Origin: Litoribacterium kuwaitense
Lineage (GTDB): Bacteria > Bacillota > Bacilli > Bacillales > DSM-28697
DNA: 64,000 nt
NCBI RefSeq assembly: GCF_011058155.1
Contig: NZ_JAALFC010000011.1
Location: forward strand, 16,752-80,751
Direction of reading: 5' to 3'
Of this stretch, positions 34,005 through 43,295 are shown piece by piece. The stretch's first letter is position 1. The number at the start of each line of letters is the position of its first letter. Made by a program: the position numbers and the translations under genes. The notes below the pieces were generated by a model, which was given only the letters and a program-made list of their open reading frames with translations, was not told where the DNA came from and ran no database searches.

Positions 34005-35945
34005 TTAAGGCATCCAAGTGATCTTTTGCACATCAGGATCCTTTGTTTGTAACAGGAGGGCACGGTATACCATCACGGCCATGTCACTTCTAGTGACCGT
34101 CTGATGAGGATTAAACTGCTGGTTACTTCCACCTTTAATGACAGATGCTTCATATAATGCACTGACCGCATGACCATACGTCGAATTTGCGACGACATCT
34201 GTAAATGGCAGGTCATTCCCAGCCTGTAGGTTAAAGGCGCGTTGAATCCAGACAGCAAACTCTCCCCTCGTCAAATGTTTTTGCGGATAAAATCGGTGCT
34301 CAGCATCTGCCTGAATAACCCCTTCACTCACAAGACCATTGACAGCAGGGGCATAGTAATCATCTTTCTGCACGTCAGCAAACAAACTGTTCTTTCCTTG
34401 GCCTGTCAGCTCCATCGCTCTCGTCAGCAAGATGGCACCTTCTGCACGTGTTGCTTTCTCATGTGGTCTAAACCGCGCATCTCCTGTCCCTCTGACCATT
34501 GTTTCGTTTGCCAATACGCGAATTGCGTCGGTAAAATATTGATCGTTTTTTACATCTGAAAAGGGAGCTTTCAAGGTCGTGGGTGGGCCTAATTCTCCTG
34601 TAATCTCTACACGTGACGCCGTTTCCTCGTCAACACCTATGAGATAGGTTGTCTCTTGCTGCATGGAGGTTTTCGGTAAAAGCGCAGCTGTTTTCAATGA
34701 TAATGGTTCTAGAGAAACATCAACACCGTCGCCACCTAACTCGACAAGAGACACCTCTTCCTCTTCCATCATGCTCCAATTGGAAGGATGGTCAGAGTGA
34801 AGTAAAAATGCTTTTCCCGCACTGCCTTGCAAAGCCGTGATGTCTTCACCTTCCAAATCCCATTGCCGTAAAAGCGCGTCCTCGTGTGCTTTGAATAATT
34901 CTTCACCTTGCGCAGTCTCAACATCTGGGGTAACGCCTACTTCATCAATCGGTGCACCACTTGGTGAATAAAAACGCGCGACCGTCAGCTTAATGACACC
35001 GCCATTATCTAATGGGAAGATCGTCTGCACCGTACCTTTCCCAAACGTGTTCGTTCCATATAGTACACCGTCACCTTGCTCTTTCACAGCAGCAGCCAAT
35101 ACCTCAGATGCACTTGCCGATTGACCATTGATCACTAAAAACACAGGCGGCTTAAACGTTTGATCCTGCTTAGCTGCAAAATAAAGGTCTTGGAAACCTT
35201 CTCTGTCCTCAGTCATCACTGCTTCCATGACACCTGGGAACAAGCCGGCTACTTCTTGGGCCACATTTAAATAACCGCCACCGTTATCACGAATATCAAC
35301 AATATATTGCTCGACCGGCCCCATCGCTTTCATCGCTGCTTTCATTTCATTTGCTGACTGTTCATTAAAGCTGTATAAATGAAAATAACCGATGTCTCCA
35401 CCTAGCACTTGATAGTCTACGGTCGGAACAGAAATTTTCGCACGAAATAATGTAAACGTAAGCGTCTCATCGGTGCCTTCTCTAGAAACAGTCACTTTCA
35501 GCGACGTTCCTGGCTCGCCTTGAAGCAGACTGGAGGCCTCATCCGACGATTTGCCTTCCAAGGTGACACCATCCGCTGTCGTTAAAATATCACCGGCTTT
35601 AATTCCCGCTTCGGCTGCGGGTGTTTGCTTAAACACTTCTACGATCTCAAGACCTTTTTCGTGCGGAGATACTGAGACGCCAATTCCTGAAATGGCGCGG
35701 TCTATACTCCCGACAAATGATGAAAAGTCCTTGGGGGATAAATAAACAGAGTATTCATCAAGACCATCCATGATGCTCTGAATGCTGTCTCGTTCCAAAA
35801 TTTCAGGGTCGACCTGATCGACATAATAATCTTTGACGTAGGTGCGCACTTGCTCTAATGACTGGTCTTGTGCCTCTGTCCATTGTGGAATTAATACAGA
35901 AAAGACCAAGGCCATAAAGACGGCCAGCTTCCATGTTCCCCTCAA
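34005..35945 (-). CDS. S41 C-terminal-processing protease with three C-terminal SLH domains
   Basis: The 646-residue exported serine protease has a signal peptide (1-25), an S41 N-terminal helical part, a PDZ domain (GIGVSVSPHEKGLEIVEVF.. AEAGIKAGDILT), a catalytic core with nucleophile Ser in VINGQSASASEVLA and base Lys in NTFGKGTVQ, then a linker and three SLH domains (about 470-640; FSDVKNDQYFTDAIRVLANE.., TRAEGAILLTRAM, TRSDMAVMVYRALL). CtpA/CtpB enzymes are usually membrane or spore-space proteins; anchoring by SLH at the S-layer level is unusual. The start is TTG at 35945, eight bases from GGGAGG. Confidence 0.9.
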   Translation of the reverse strand: MRGTWKLAVFMALVFSVLIPQWTEAQDQSLEQVRTYVKDYYVDQVDPEILERDSIQSIMDGLDEYSVYLSPKDFSSFVGSIDRAISGIGVSVSPHEKGLEIVEVFKQTPAAEAGIKAGDILTTADGVTLEGKSSDEASSLLQGEPGTSLKVTVSREGTDETLTFTLFRAKISVPTVDYQVLGGDIGYFHLYSFNEQSANEMKAAMKAMGPVEQYIVDIRDNGGGYLNVAQEVAGLFPGVMEAVMTEDREGFQDLYFAAKQDQTFKPPVFLVINGQSASASEVLAAAVKEQGDGVLYGTNTFGKGTVQTIFPLDNGGVIKLTVARFYSPSGAPIDEVGVTPDVETAQGEELFKAHEDALLRQWDLEGEDITALQGSAGKAFLLHSDHPSNWSMMEEEEVSLVELGGDGVDVSLEPLSLKTAALLPKTSMQQETTYLIGVDEETASRVEITGELGPPTTLKAPFSDVKNDQYFTDAIRVLANETMVRGTGDARFRPHEKATRAEGAILLTRAMELTGQGKNSLFADVQKDDYYAPAVNGLVSEGVIQADAEHRFYPQKHLTRGEFAVWIQRAFNLQAGNDLPFTDVVANSTYGHAVSALYEASVIKGGSNQQFNPHQTVTRSDMAVMVYRALLLQTKDPDVQKITWMP

Positions 35946-36017
35946 AAATGTTCCTCCCTTGATTCATTCTCTGATTCTATTTCCCACACTTCCCCCAAAA
36001 ACAACCATATTTCTACA

Positions 36018-36052
36018 TTTATCGTTTTCTATCATACATGATATACTATAAT
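36018..36052 (+). promoter_or_regulatory. Probable secA2 promoter
   Basis: TGATATACTATAATG contains an extended -10 (TATACT, 36042-36047) overlapping TATAAT (36047-36052); a weak -35 (TTTATC, 36018-36023) is 18 bases upstream of the first. It lies 27 bases before the secA2 start in the short divergent gap. Confidence 0.45.
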
Positions 36053-36078
36053 GAGCCTCAATGTAAGGAGCGAATTGA

Positions 36079-38520
36079 ATGCTTGACACATTAAAACGAA
36101 TTCTGGGGTCTGAGCAACAGCGTAAGCTCAAATACTATGAAAAGCGTGTACAAAGAATCAATGCTATGGAAGACGACATCGCACGATTGACCGATGACGA
36201 GCTTCGGCAAAAAACGCTGCAATGGAAAGAAGTCATTGAAGGGATTCGCCGCTATAAACAAGGAATAGAAGCGATTCAAGAGGAAGCTTTTGCGGTCGTA
36301 CGCGAAGCTTCTAAACGAGTGCTTGGAAAACGTCATTACGATGTCCAACTTATTGGAGGTTTCGCACTGCTTGACGGAAATATTGCCGAAATGCCGACAG
36401 GTGAAGGAAAGACGCTCGTCGCTTCCTTACCAAGCTATGTGAAGGCATTGGAAGGACAAGGCGTTCATGTGATTACCGTCAACGAATACCTCGCCCGCCG
36501 AGATTTTGAAGAAATTGGCAAAATTCATGAATTTCTCGGCTTGACAGTCGGCTTAAATGTGCCGATGATGGACCGTGGTCAGAAAGCTGAAGCATACCAA
36601 GCCGACATTACATACGGTCTCGGCAATGAATTCGGCTTTGACTATTTGCGCGACAACCTCGTCAATGACATGTCGCAAAAAGTGCAACGGCCCTACCATT
36701 TCGCCATTATCGACGAAGTGGACTCAGTGTTAATCGACGAATCGAAGACGCCACTGATTATTGCTGCCAAAACGACTGTCAGCGCCCAGCTTCATCACGT
36801 CTGTGCGATGCTGGCAAGACGATTTGAACAAGACGTGCATTTTACCTTTGATCTCCTGTCGAAAACGACAAACCTCACCGACGACGGCATTCAAGAAGTC
36901 GAAAAAGCCTTTGGTGTTGACAACCTATATGATCTTGAGCACCAAACGCTCTATCATTACACGATCCAAGCATTAAGAGCTCGGGTGATGTTTAAAAAAG
37001 ATGTCGACTACATTGTCAAAGATGACAAAATTTTGCTCGTCGATATGTTCACAGGAAGAGTCATGGAAGGACGTACCCTGTCCGATGGATTGCACCAGGC
37101 AATTGAAGCGAAGGAAAAAGTCACTGTCACAGAAGAAAACAAAACAACCGCATCAATTACTGTGCAAAACTATTACCGAATGTATCCGATGCTTGCCGGT
37201 ATGACCGGAACGGCCAAAACCGAGGAAAAAGAGTTCCGTGAGCTTTACGGCATGGACGTCATCCAAATTCCGACGAACCGGCCAATCATTCGTAAAGACA
37301 ATAAAGGCAACGTCTTTCTAACCAAAGAAAACAAATATACAGCGATGTTGCAAGAAGTGAAAGAACGTCACGAAAAAGGGCAGCCTGTGTTGGTTGGGAC
37401 GACGTCGATCATTCAGTCAGAAGAGGTCGCTTCCTACTTAGACAAAGAACAGATTCCTTACCAAATATTAAATGCGAAAAGCGTGGAGCAAGAAGTCGAG
37501 ATGATTGCCAACGCCGGACAGCTTGGACAAATTACAATTGCGACCAATATGGCTGGTCGCGGTACTGACATTCTCCTCGGCGATGGCGTCGCTGAGCTCG
37601 GCGGGCTTTTCGTCTTAGGTACAGAGCGTCACGAATCGCGGCGGATTGATAACCAGCTCAAAGGGCGGAGCGGACGCCAAGGAGATCCTGGAGAATCAAC
37701 CTTCTTTGTCTCTGTAGAAGATGACATTATCCAACGCTTTGCAAGCGAAGAGCTTGAGAAAAAGAAAGACGGCTTTACGCTGAACGTCGACGGAAAAATT
37801 TTAAATAAAGATATTTACGATTTCATCGATCGCGTGCAGCGCATTTCTGAAGGAAGCAACTACAGCATCCGCGAGTATACGTTAAAGCTTGATGACGTCA
37901 TCAATGAACAGCGAAACGTCGTTTACCAGCTACGCGACCGTTGGCTTGCGTCAGAAGACCTTCTCAAAGACTTAATGCCTCTCGTTGACGGTCACTTTGA
38001 CAATATCATGAAAAAATATTGTGCCGAAGACCTTTTACCAGAGGAATGGGATTTGCAAGGCTTAAACTTCGAGGTAAACCAATGCCTCGCCGATACGACT
38101 TTTGAGCCTGAGCTAACGACGATCGAAGACCGTGAAGATCTCATGAAGCAACTAAATGACACGACTGAAGCCTATAAAGAACGACTGAAGCCGTTCCTTC
38201 AGAACGAAGAATTAACAGGCGCTATGAAACGTGCCTGCTTGTCTGCGGTCGATCACCATTATATTCGCCACCTTGAGCAGATGACTCGCCTCAAGGAAGG
38301 GATTAGTATGCGCAGATACCAGCAGGAAGACCCAATGCGTTTGTATCAAAACGACGGCTTTGAATTGTTCACGATGATGTACCAAAACATTGAACGCGAT
38401 GTGACGCGGCAGCTTGCGATCGTCGCCAACCAACTTTTTGAAGCTCAAAAGTCAGCGAAAGCGGCGGCGGAAATTGCTATGCCGGAAGCTGAATCACTGG
38501 AAACTGTCGAAGGAAAGTGA
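36079..38520 (+). CDS. secA2: Accessory Sec ATPase SecA2
   Basis: The 813-residue ATPase is paired with slaP, as in S-layer-exporting Bacillus (B. anthracis type SecA2 system). It has MPTGEGKTLVASLP (Walker A), FAIIDEVDSVLIDE (Walker B), MLAGMTGTAKTEEKEF, NMAGRGTDILLG and LKGRSGRQGDPG. It ends after the helical wing without the Cys-rich SecB/zinc tail of housekeeping SecA, and it is not in the hpf-secA-prfB position, so it is the accessory copy. AAGGAGCG precedes the ATG. Likely cargo is the S-layer protein or SLH proteins (inference). Confidence 0.95.
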   Translation: MLDTLKRILGSEQQRKLKYYEKRVQRINAMEDDIARLTDDELRQKTLQWKEVIEGIRRYKQGIEAIQEEAFAVVREASKRVLGKRHYDVQLIGGFALLDGNIAEMPTGEGKTLVASLPSYVKALEGQGVHVITVNEYLARRDFEEIGKIHEFLGLTVGLNVPMMDRGQKAEAYQADITYGLGNEFGFDYLRDNLVNDMSQKVQRPYHFAIIDEVDSVLIDESKTPLIIAAKTTVSAQLHHVCAMLARRFEQDVHFTFDLLSKTTNLTDDGIQEVEKAFGVDNLYDLEHQTLYHYTIQALRARVMFKKDVDYIVKDDKILLVDMFTGRVMEGRTLSDGLHQAIEAKEKVTVTEENKTTASITVQNYYRMYPMLAGMTGTAKTEEKEFRELYGMDVIQIPTNRPIIRKDNKGNVFLTKENKYTAMLQEVKERHEKGQPVLVGTTSIIQSEEVASYLDKEQIPYQILNAKSVEQEVEMIANAGQLGQITIATNMAGRGTDILLGDGVAELGGLFVLGTERHESRRIDNQLKGRSGRQGDPGESTFFVSVEDDIIQRFASEELEKKKDGFTLNVDGKILNKDIYDFIDRVQRISEGSNYSIREYTLKLDDVINEQRNVVYQLRDRWLASEDLLKDLMPLVDGHFDNIMKKYCAEDLLPEEWDLQGLNFEVNQCLADTTFEPELTTIEDREDLMKQLNDTTEAYKERLKPFLQNEELTGAMKRACLSAVDHHYIRHLEQMTRLKEGISMRRYQQEDPMRLYQNDGFELFTMMYQNIERDVTRQLAIVANQLFEAQKSAKAAAEIAMPEAESLETVEGK

Positions 38521-38529
38521 GGAATTGGA

Positions 38530-39474
38530 ATGCTCCCATTCTTTAAAAACAAAAAAAATAAGCCGATTGAGCGAAAAGGAAAAGAACGCTCTGTCAGCTC
38601 AGATGACCTGAACATTGAAAAACAAGCAACACCTAATCGTAACGAACCGGTTCAAACAAAGCTCTCCTTTCACCCGCAGTGGAAGCTGCAGGATGAAGAG
38701 AAATACGTGTATCAATTTATGAGCAATGACTTGCCGGCGCTTCAACCGAATCAAATCTCGATGGCCGGAATCGACTTGCAAGTGAACCGGAAAGACGTCG
38801 GCGTCACAGCGTTCGTCCGCAACAGCTTAGCGTATGACATCGGACTTCCGAAAATGGGCGTTTACTTGTTGGATAAAGACGAAAACCAGCTTGGTCATCG
38901 TGTCTTTGACTTAGCCCGCCTCGGCCGCCTGCCTGCGGAAAGTGATCGCCCTTGGCTCTTTACGTTTCGCGATGCGGACTTGAACGTGCCAAAAGATGAG
39001 CTTCCTTCTTCCGGTTGGGCACTTGCCTTTGATTTAAAAAAGCCCGAGGAAAAGCATACGCTAGAGCTTCACCCTGAATGGAGACAAAAACTCATTCGGC
39101 CGCACCAGCGTAAACTGAAGGAATTCGTTGAGGAAAATCCACCGGCAAAAAACCAGATTAGCTTTACTGGTTTGAATGCTGAGTATAAGGAAAACGGCGA
39201 TTTAAATGTGATGCTCCTTATCCATAATGGCACGTCAAAAGACTTAGTCATTAAGGAGCTTCCAATCCGAATCGTCGATCGTGAAGGAAACATCATTGCT
39301 GAAGCCGGCTTTTCGATGGAAGAATTTCCGATCGGTGCCCATCGCAGTAAGCCATGGTCCTTCTCCTTCACAAAACGCGTTCAACATATCGAGAATGCTG
39401 ACCTCACAGGCTTCCGCGTGACCGCCGTTCCACAAAAAACAGCGGATGCGGAGGCAAAAGCTGAAGAAGAATAG
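38530..39474 (+). CDS. slaP: Accessory Sec system S-layer assembly protein SlaP
   Basis: The 314-residue cytoplasmic protein begins MLPFFKNKKNKPIERKG and carries two SLAP-type beta domains (about 45-185: LSFHPQWKLQDEEKYVYQF.., WLFTFRDADL; and 186-305: LELHPEWRQKLIRPHQRKLKEF.., WSFSFTKRV). SlaP works with SecA2 for S-layer secretion in B. anthracis. It starts 9 bases after secA2 and ends at a hairpin terminator. Confidence 0.93.
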   Translation: MLPFFKNKKNKPIERKGKERSVSSDDLNIEKQATPNRNEPVQTKLSFHPQWKLQDEEKYVYQFMSNDLPALQPNQISMAGIDLQVNRKDVGVTAFVRNSLAYDIGLPKMGVYLLDKDENQLGHRVFDLARLGRLPAESDRPWLFTFRDADLNVPKDELPSSGWALAFDLKKPEEKHTLELHPEWRQKLIRPHQRKLKEFVEENPPAKNQISFTGLNAEYKENGDLNVMLLIHNGTSKDLVIKELPIRIVDREGNIIAEAGFSMEEFPIGAHRSKPWSFSFTKRVQHIENADLTGFRVTAVPQKTADAEAKAEEE

Positions 39475-39496
39475 CAGCAGAACCGCAGACATTAAC

Positions 39497-39531
39497 AACA
39501 CCGGCTGTTTACTGGACAGTCGGTGTTTATG
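39497..39531 (+). terminator. Terminator of secA2-slaP
   Basis: ACACCGGCTGT and ACAGTCGGTGT pair (39497-39528, one mismatch) and are followed by a modest T-rich tail. It lies 22 bases after the slaP stop. Confidence 0.7.
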
Positions 39532-39841
39532 CCTTTTGACAATCGCCCACACGATCTTCCTCATTTAGTCAAACTCACACACCCACGGCAAGCGATGCCA
39601 TAAAGGTTAGAAACAGTTTGCATTACAGTGCAACTTCATTGATGAATCTAAAAAAACATCTAGCCGATCCCCATCTTTTTACAAATCAAAACGAATATTT
39701 CTTAAATAAACGAGCATCTTAGCGCATGCTTTTTACACGGCAGAACATGATATGTGAAACGCCGTTTTTTCCCTCTGTATGATAAGTTAGAGAAAGATCG
39801 GGTTAAAAGAACCCGCCACAAGTGAAGGGGTGTGTCTTGCC
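39532..39841. other. Leader region of the LtaS-like gene
   Basis: No gene is seen here. A small perfect hairpin (CGGGTT/AACCCG, 39799-39815) lies just before the ribosome-binding site AAGGGG of the next gene. No convincing promoter was found. Confidence 0.4.
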
Positions 39842-41749
39842 ATGGGAATGCCACGAACCGAAAGGACCAATGAGGCCTGGACAGCTTGGCCTTTCTTTTG
39901 GTTTACGTTTGTTTTGCTCGCTAAACTGATTTTCATCCGTTCAACGTTATTTTCACAAGTCAATATATTACAAAGTGTTTGGGTTGAGATAGGCTATGTG
40001 TTGGCGATCCTTGGGATGGTCGCGATGATACGCTGGCGCCCTGTCAAATGGACGCTCTTTGTCATCGTGAATCTCATTATGAGTGTTTTTTTATTCTCTG
40101 TCGTCGTTTATTATAACTACTCCGGCTATATTGTTACGTATCACGCGTTAAGCCAGATCAACCAAGTCGGCACTGTCGGTGACTCCGTCGCCTCTTTAAT
40201 TCGTCCAGAATACTTTTTATTATTTATCGACTTTGTTCTATTGCCCATTATCATTCTCATCATTCGCTCTGCCAATAAACGGACTGATCTTTTGCAAACG
40301 AGCACGTCACGCTGGTTTTGGCTGATCCCGGCTACAGGTATCGTCATCATCGCGATCAATCTCACCACTTATTCAAACCAATTCATCCCAGATACCGCCG
40401 TCGCAGCTGAAAAACAAGGGCTGATTACGTATGAAGTGCTCGCCTTTGCCGATGGCAGCAGTGAGCTTGCGCTTGCGATTGAAAATAAGGAAGAAATGAT
40501 CGAAACCATTCAGGAAATCAAAGACCCGCAGCAAGCCTTTGCTTCTTACAATGCTTCACCAGAAGAACGAAACTTATTCGGCGCTGCCGAAGGACGCCAT
40601 ATTTTTGTCCTGCAGCTCGAAGCCTTTCAGCAATTCGCTCTTGGACTGGAAGTAGACGGAAAGCCTGTGACACCCTTCCTTAATGACTTATTAAAAGAAA
40701 GCTTTCATTTTCCTAACTTTTATCAGCAGGTTGGCCAAGGGAATACGTCCGACGCCGAGTTTTTACTGAATACGTCCATTTATCCGCCCGCTTTTCAAGC
40801 GGCGTCAGAAACATACAGCAACAAAGATTTACCAAGCTTGCCTAAATTGTTAAAAAGGCAGCAAAACTATCAGACATTGACCTTTCACGCCAACGACGTG
40901 TCCTTTTGGAGCCGAAATGACATGTACCCTGCTCTCGGCTTTGATGAATATTACGACATTTCCTTTTTCGGCGACGAAGATGTCATCGGCATCGGCCCGT
41001 CAGACGACGTGCTCTACTCGAAGGCGATGCCCGAACTAGTAAAAAAAGCGGATAACGGTCAGCCGATCTACGCGAACTTTATTACGCTGTCCAGCCACCA
41101 CCCGTTCCGCATTCCGCAATCTAAGAAGCCAATGGAAATGCCTGAAGACATTCAAGGTACGATTGTCGAAGATTATTTACAATCAATTCATTACACGGAT
41201 CAAATGATCGGAAAATTCGTCGAGCAGCTTAAAGCAAACGGGCTGTGGGAAAATAGCCTGCTCGTCATGTACGGCGATCATTTCGGTTTACAGCAAAAAG
41301 CGATCGAACAAAAAGATATTGAAGCCATCGATCACCTGCTTGACCGACCGTACACAGACGTCGATCGCTTTAACATTCCGCTCATCATGACAGCGCCAGG
41401 CATTACCGACGGACAAACCATTGAATTAACTGGCGGGCAGATCGACATTTTCCCTACGATCGCCAACCTTGTCGGACTGCACACTGACCAGCATGTCATG
41501 TTCGGTCAAGACTTGCTCAACACGAGTAGCAACCTGCTCGGCATGCGCTACTACATGCCCCTCGGCTCCTTCTTTAATGACGAAATCATGTTTCGTCCCG
41601 AAGAAAGCTTTGCTGACGGGGAAGCTTATCGGTTAGAAACTACCGAGGAAATGACAGACTTCGCCGAGTACAAAAGCGACTACGAACGCATCCTCCAGCT
41701 CCTACAGCTTTCTGACGCATACGCAGACAGCCTGCCAGAGCAACAGTAG
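39842..41749 (+). CDS. LtaS-family lipoteichoic acid synthase / phosphoglycerol transferase
   Basis: The 635-residue membrane enzyme has five N-terminal helices (about 10-185) and an extracellular sulfatase-fold domain that polymerises or transfers glycerol-phosphate from phosphatidylglycerol. The catalytic Thr lies in QGNTSDAEFLLNTSIYP; other metal and substrate parts are HIFVLQLEAFQQF (the metal Glu), FHANDVSFWSRNDMYPALGFDEY, LSSHHPF and YGDHFGL. The ATG at 41749-side reading is fixed by AAGGGG 11 bases before 39842; a GTG at 39830 is too close. Which LtaS paralogue (polymerase, primase or YvgJ-like) cannot be decided. Confidence 0.93.
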   Translation: MGMPRTERTNEAWTAWPFFWFTFVLLAKLIFIRSTLFSQVNILQSVWVEIGYVLAILGMVAMIRWRPVKWTLFVIVNLIMSVFLFSVVVYYNYSGYIVTYHALSQINQVGTVGDSVASLIRPEYFLLFIDFVLLPIIILIIRSANKRTDLLQTSTSRWFWLIPATGIVIIAINLTTYSNQFIPDTAVAAEKQGLITYEVLAFADGSSELALAIENKEEMIETIQEIKDPQQAFASYNASPEERNLFGAAEGRHIFVLQLEAFQQFALGLEVDGKPVTPFLNDLLKESFHFPNFYQQVGQGNTSDAEFLLNTSIYPPAFQAASETYSNKDLPSLPKLLKRQQNYQTLTFHANDVSFWSRNDMYPALGFDEYYDISFFGDEDVIGIGPSDDVLYSKAMPELVKKADNGQPIYANFITLSSHHPFRIPQSKKPMEMPEDIQGTIVEDYLQSIHYTDQMIGKFVEQLKANGLWENSLLVMYGDHFGLQQKAIEQKDIEAIDHLLDRPYTDVDRFNIPLIMTAPGITDGQTIELTGGQIDIFPTIANLVGLHTDQHVMFGQDLLNTSSNLLGMRYYMPLGSFFNDEIMFRPEESFADGEAYRLETTEEMTDFAEYKSDYERILQLLQLSDAYADSLPEQQ

Positions 41750-41790
41750 AAAGCTGGCGGCTGTCCTACAGAGGATGGGATGGCATAACT

Positions 41791-41833
41791 AAAAAAAGCC
41801 CCTCGTGATAAGATTGACAGCATGTCTGGGGGC
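41791..41833 (-). terminator. Probable terminator of the GNAT gene
   Basis: On the minus strand GCCCCC (complement 41828-41833) and GGGGC (41798-41802) with a 25-base loop precede seven T. A second hairpin at about 41914-41937 (CCCCTGCCAC/GTGGTTAGGGG) overlaps the gene end and may serve the plus strand. Confidence 0.5.
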
Positions 41834-41931
41834 CCTGCATTTTCGTGAAACTCATGTCTACGTTCAATGTCGCAGCTTTTTCATTTTCATGTCAGCACAA
41901 GATGTTTAAGCGGTCCCCTGCCACCAAGTGG

Positions 41932-42351
41932 TTAGGGGGTGCTTTTGGTTGGGGTCAGCGTACAGCGAAAACGTTCTGTCCCGGGATACTGCTCACCTAA
42001 AGATGTACTCGTAAAACCGCATGCTTCGTAAAATCGAACCGCTCCTTGATCCGTCTGCGCTACAATTACATCTACGTCGTCTTTCAGAGCAATCCATTCG
42101 ATCATTTTGCTCCCAATTCCCTCGCCGCGCTCTTCAGGTGCAACAGCGATATGCTTGATTTCACACTTGCGCGATTGCAGCACAAAGCCGATGCAACCAA
42201 CAACTTTGGCATTTTTCTCATAGCCAAACAAATGATGATTCGCCAATGACATATACGATCGATAAGCGCTGTTCACCCTCGTGCTCGACGTAGCATAGGA
42301 CAACAATTCCTTAATAGACGCTGAAGGTTTGGAACCTATGATCTGTATCAT
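41932..42351 (-). CDS. GNAT family N-acetyltransferase
   Basis: The 139-residue acetyltransferase (MIQIIGSKPSASIKELL..) has the acetyl-CoA signature IAVAPEERGEGIGSKMIEW and the C-terminal AVRFYEACGF. The substrate is unknown. The ATG at 42351 follows AAGGA; the frame from 42411 has no ribosome-binding site. It stands alone next to a scar of gene fragments. Confidence 0.85.
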   Translation of the reverse strand: MIQIIGSKPSASIKELLSYATSSTRVNSAYRSYMSLANHHLFGYEKNAKVVGCIGFVLQSRKCEIKHIAVAPEERGEGIGSKMIEWIALKDDVDVIVAQTDQGAVRFYEACGFTSTSLGEQYPGTERFRCTLTPTKSTP

Positions 42352-42503
42352 GAGAGGTCTTCCTTTCTTATGACATACCCTCCGGAAGTGTTCGCTTCTG
42401 AGGTGAGGCATTGTCTCTTGACCCCAATAGCGCTTTTCACTTGTACATCTGTCAGTTTAACAAGCTAAGTAAAAACGTGCTTCAATCGTTTCAGTCAGTT
42501 GTT

Positions 42504-42725
42504 CAGTCAGCTTGATGAGACGAGTTACACTGGGCGATCGTCCTCAAAGCCATTCTGACGCAAAATATATAAGTACACTTGATCATCAACAGGATTCACG
42601 TAAGCCATCGAATAAAAGTTCAGTTTCCCTTCCTTCCAGGCGATAAAGAGATTGATGCACAGCTGCTCATTTAAGAGACCTTTCTCATCGATGATATGAC
42701 CAGGGAGATTTGATTTGTATCCTGG
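42504..42725 (-). pseudogene. Fragment of a stalk-domain protein gene (222-bp copy of 61712-61933)
   Basis: This 222-bp segment aligns without gaps to 61712-61933, the 3' end of the stalk-domain gene, at roughly 88-90 per cent by eye. On the minus strand it encodes the matching C-terminus (..YILRQNGFEDDRPV and stop). The first two thirds of that gene are missing. Homology ends within CCTGG at 42721-42725, where a DinB-family fragment on the opposite strand begins. Confidence 0.85.
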
Positions 42726-43017
42726 TGGTCAAGCGCTTGTTCGTTTACACAATCCTTTTGTAGAAAAAGAATTTGTCTCCGTCGCTGATGAGCTTACATT
42801 TGCCCAGCCTTATCGGGAGGACTTCTTAAACTATATTAAAACATTGAATCCCCACGATCTAGACACGATCGACATAAATCTCCTTGAAGAAGGCGGCTAT
42901 AAGAAAAAGCTCGGCGATATGTTATTACGCATTTCTTACCACGAATCTGTTCACACAGGTCAGCTGTTAGATTATATGCGAACAATGAATGTTGACCGTC
43001 CGCATATATGGGATTAA
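42719..43017 (+). pseudogene. 3' fragment of a DinB-family gene
   Basis: About 98 residues (ALVRLHNPFVEKEFVSVADELTF.. to SYHESVHTGQLLDYMRTMNVDRP) match the C-terminal part of a DinB-family protein with the metal helix ISYHESVHTGQLL. The 5' half and start are missing; a TTG at 42715 opens the frame only by chance within the neighbouring fragment. It joins a stalk-gene fragment back to back. Confidence 0.7.
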
Positions 43018-43141
43018 TCGTCGATATGCCCAAATGTGGCATAACGGAAACAAAAAAATACGTTGCCCCAATCAAACAATGCTCACTACTTAAAGACGTC
43101 CAATCAATCGTTTATTAACATCTATTACGTGGCACTCTGAA

Positions 43142-43177
43142 GAAAGGAGCTCCCCCCTTTGAGTGGCAGCTCCTTTC
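43142..43177. terminator. Perfect hairpin downstream of the first sulfatase copy
   Basis: GAAAGGAGCT and AGCTCCTTTC (43142-43151 and 43168-43177) form a perfect 10 bp stem. On the minus strand it lies 120 bases after sulfatase 1 and is followed by TTCTTC. The remaining gap (43018-43295) shows no gene. Confidence 0.5.
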
Positions 43178-43295
43178 ATACGGATGACTTGAGTAGAATA
43201 TTCAAACCTAAGCATGTTGAAGCACAATTATACCTTTTTGCAACAACAAAGCTCTATCATCATTCTCTGTTTTTTTAATTGTCATGACAGCTTAT

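Noticed and set aside
43018..43295. Possible tRNA or riboswitch in the gap before the sulfatases
   Set aside because: Only one simple hairpin was found; no cloverleaf or conserved riboswitch core.
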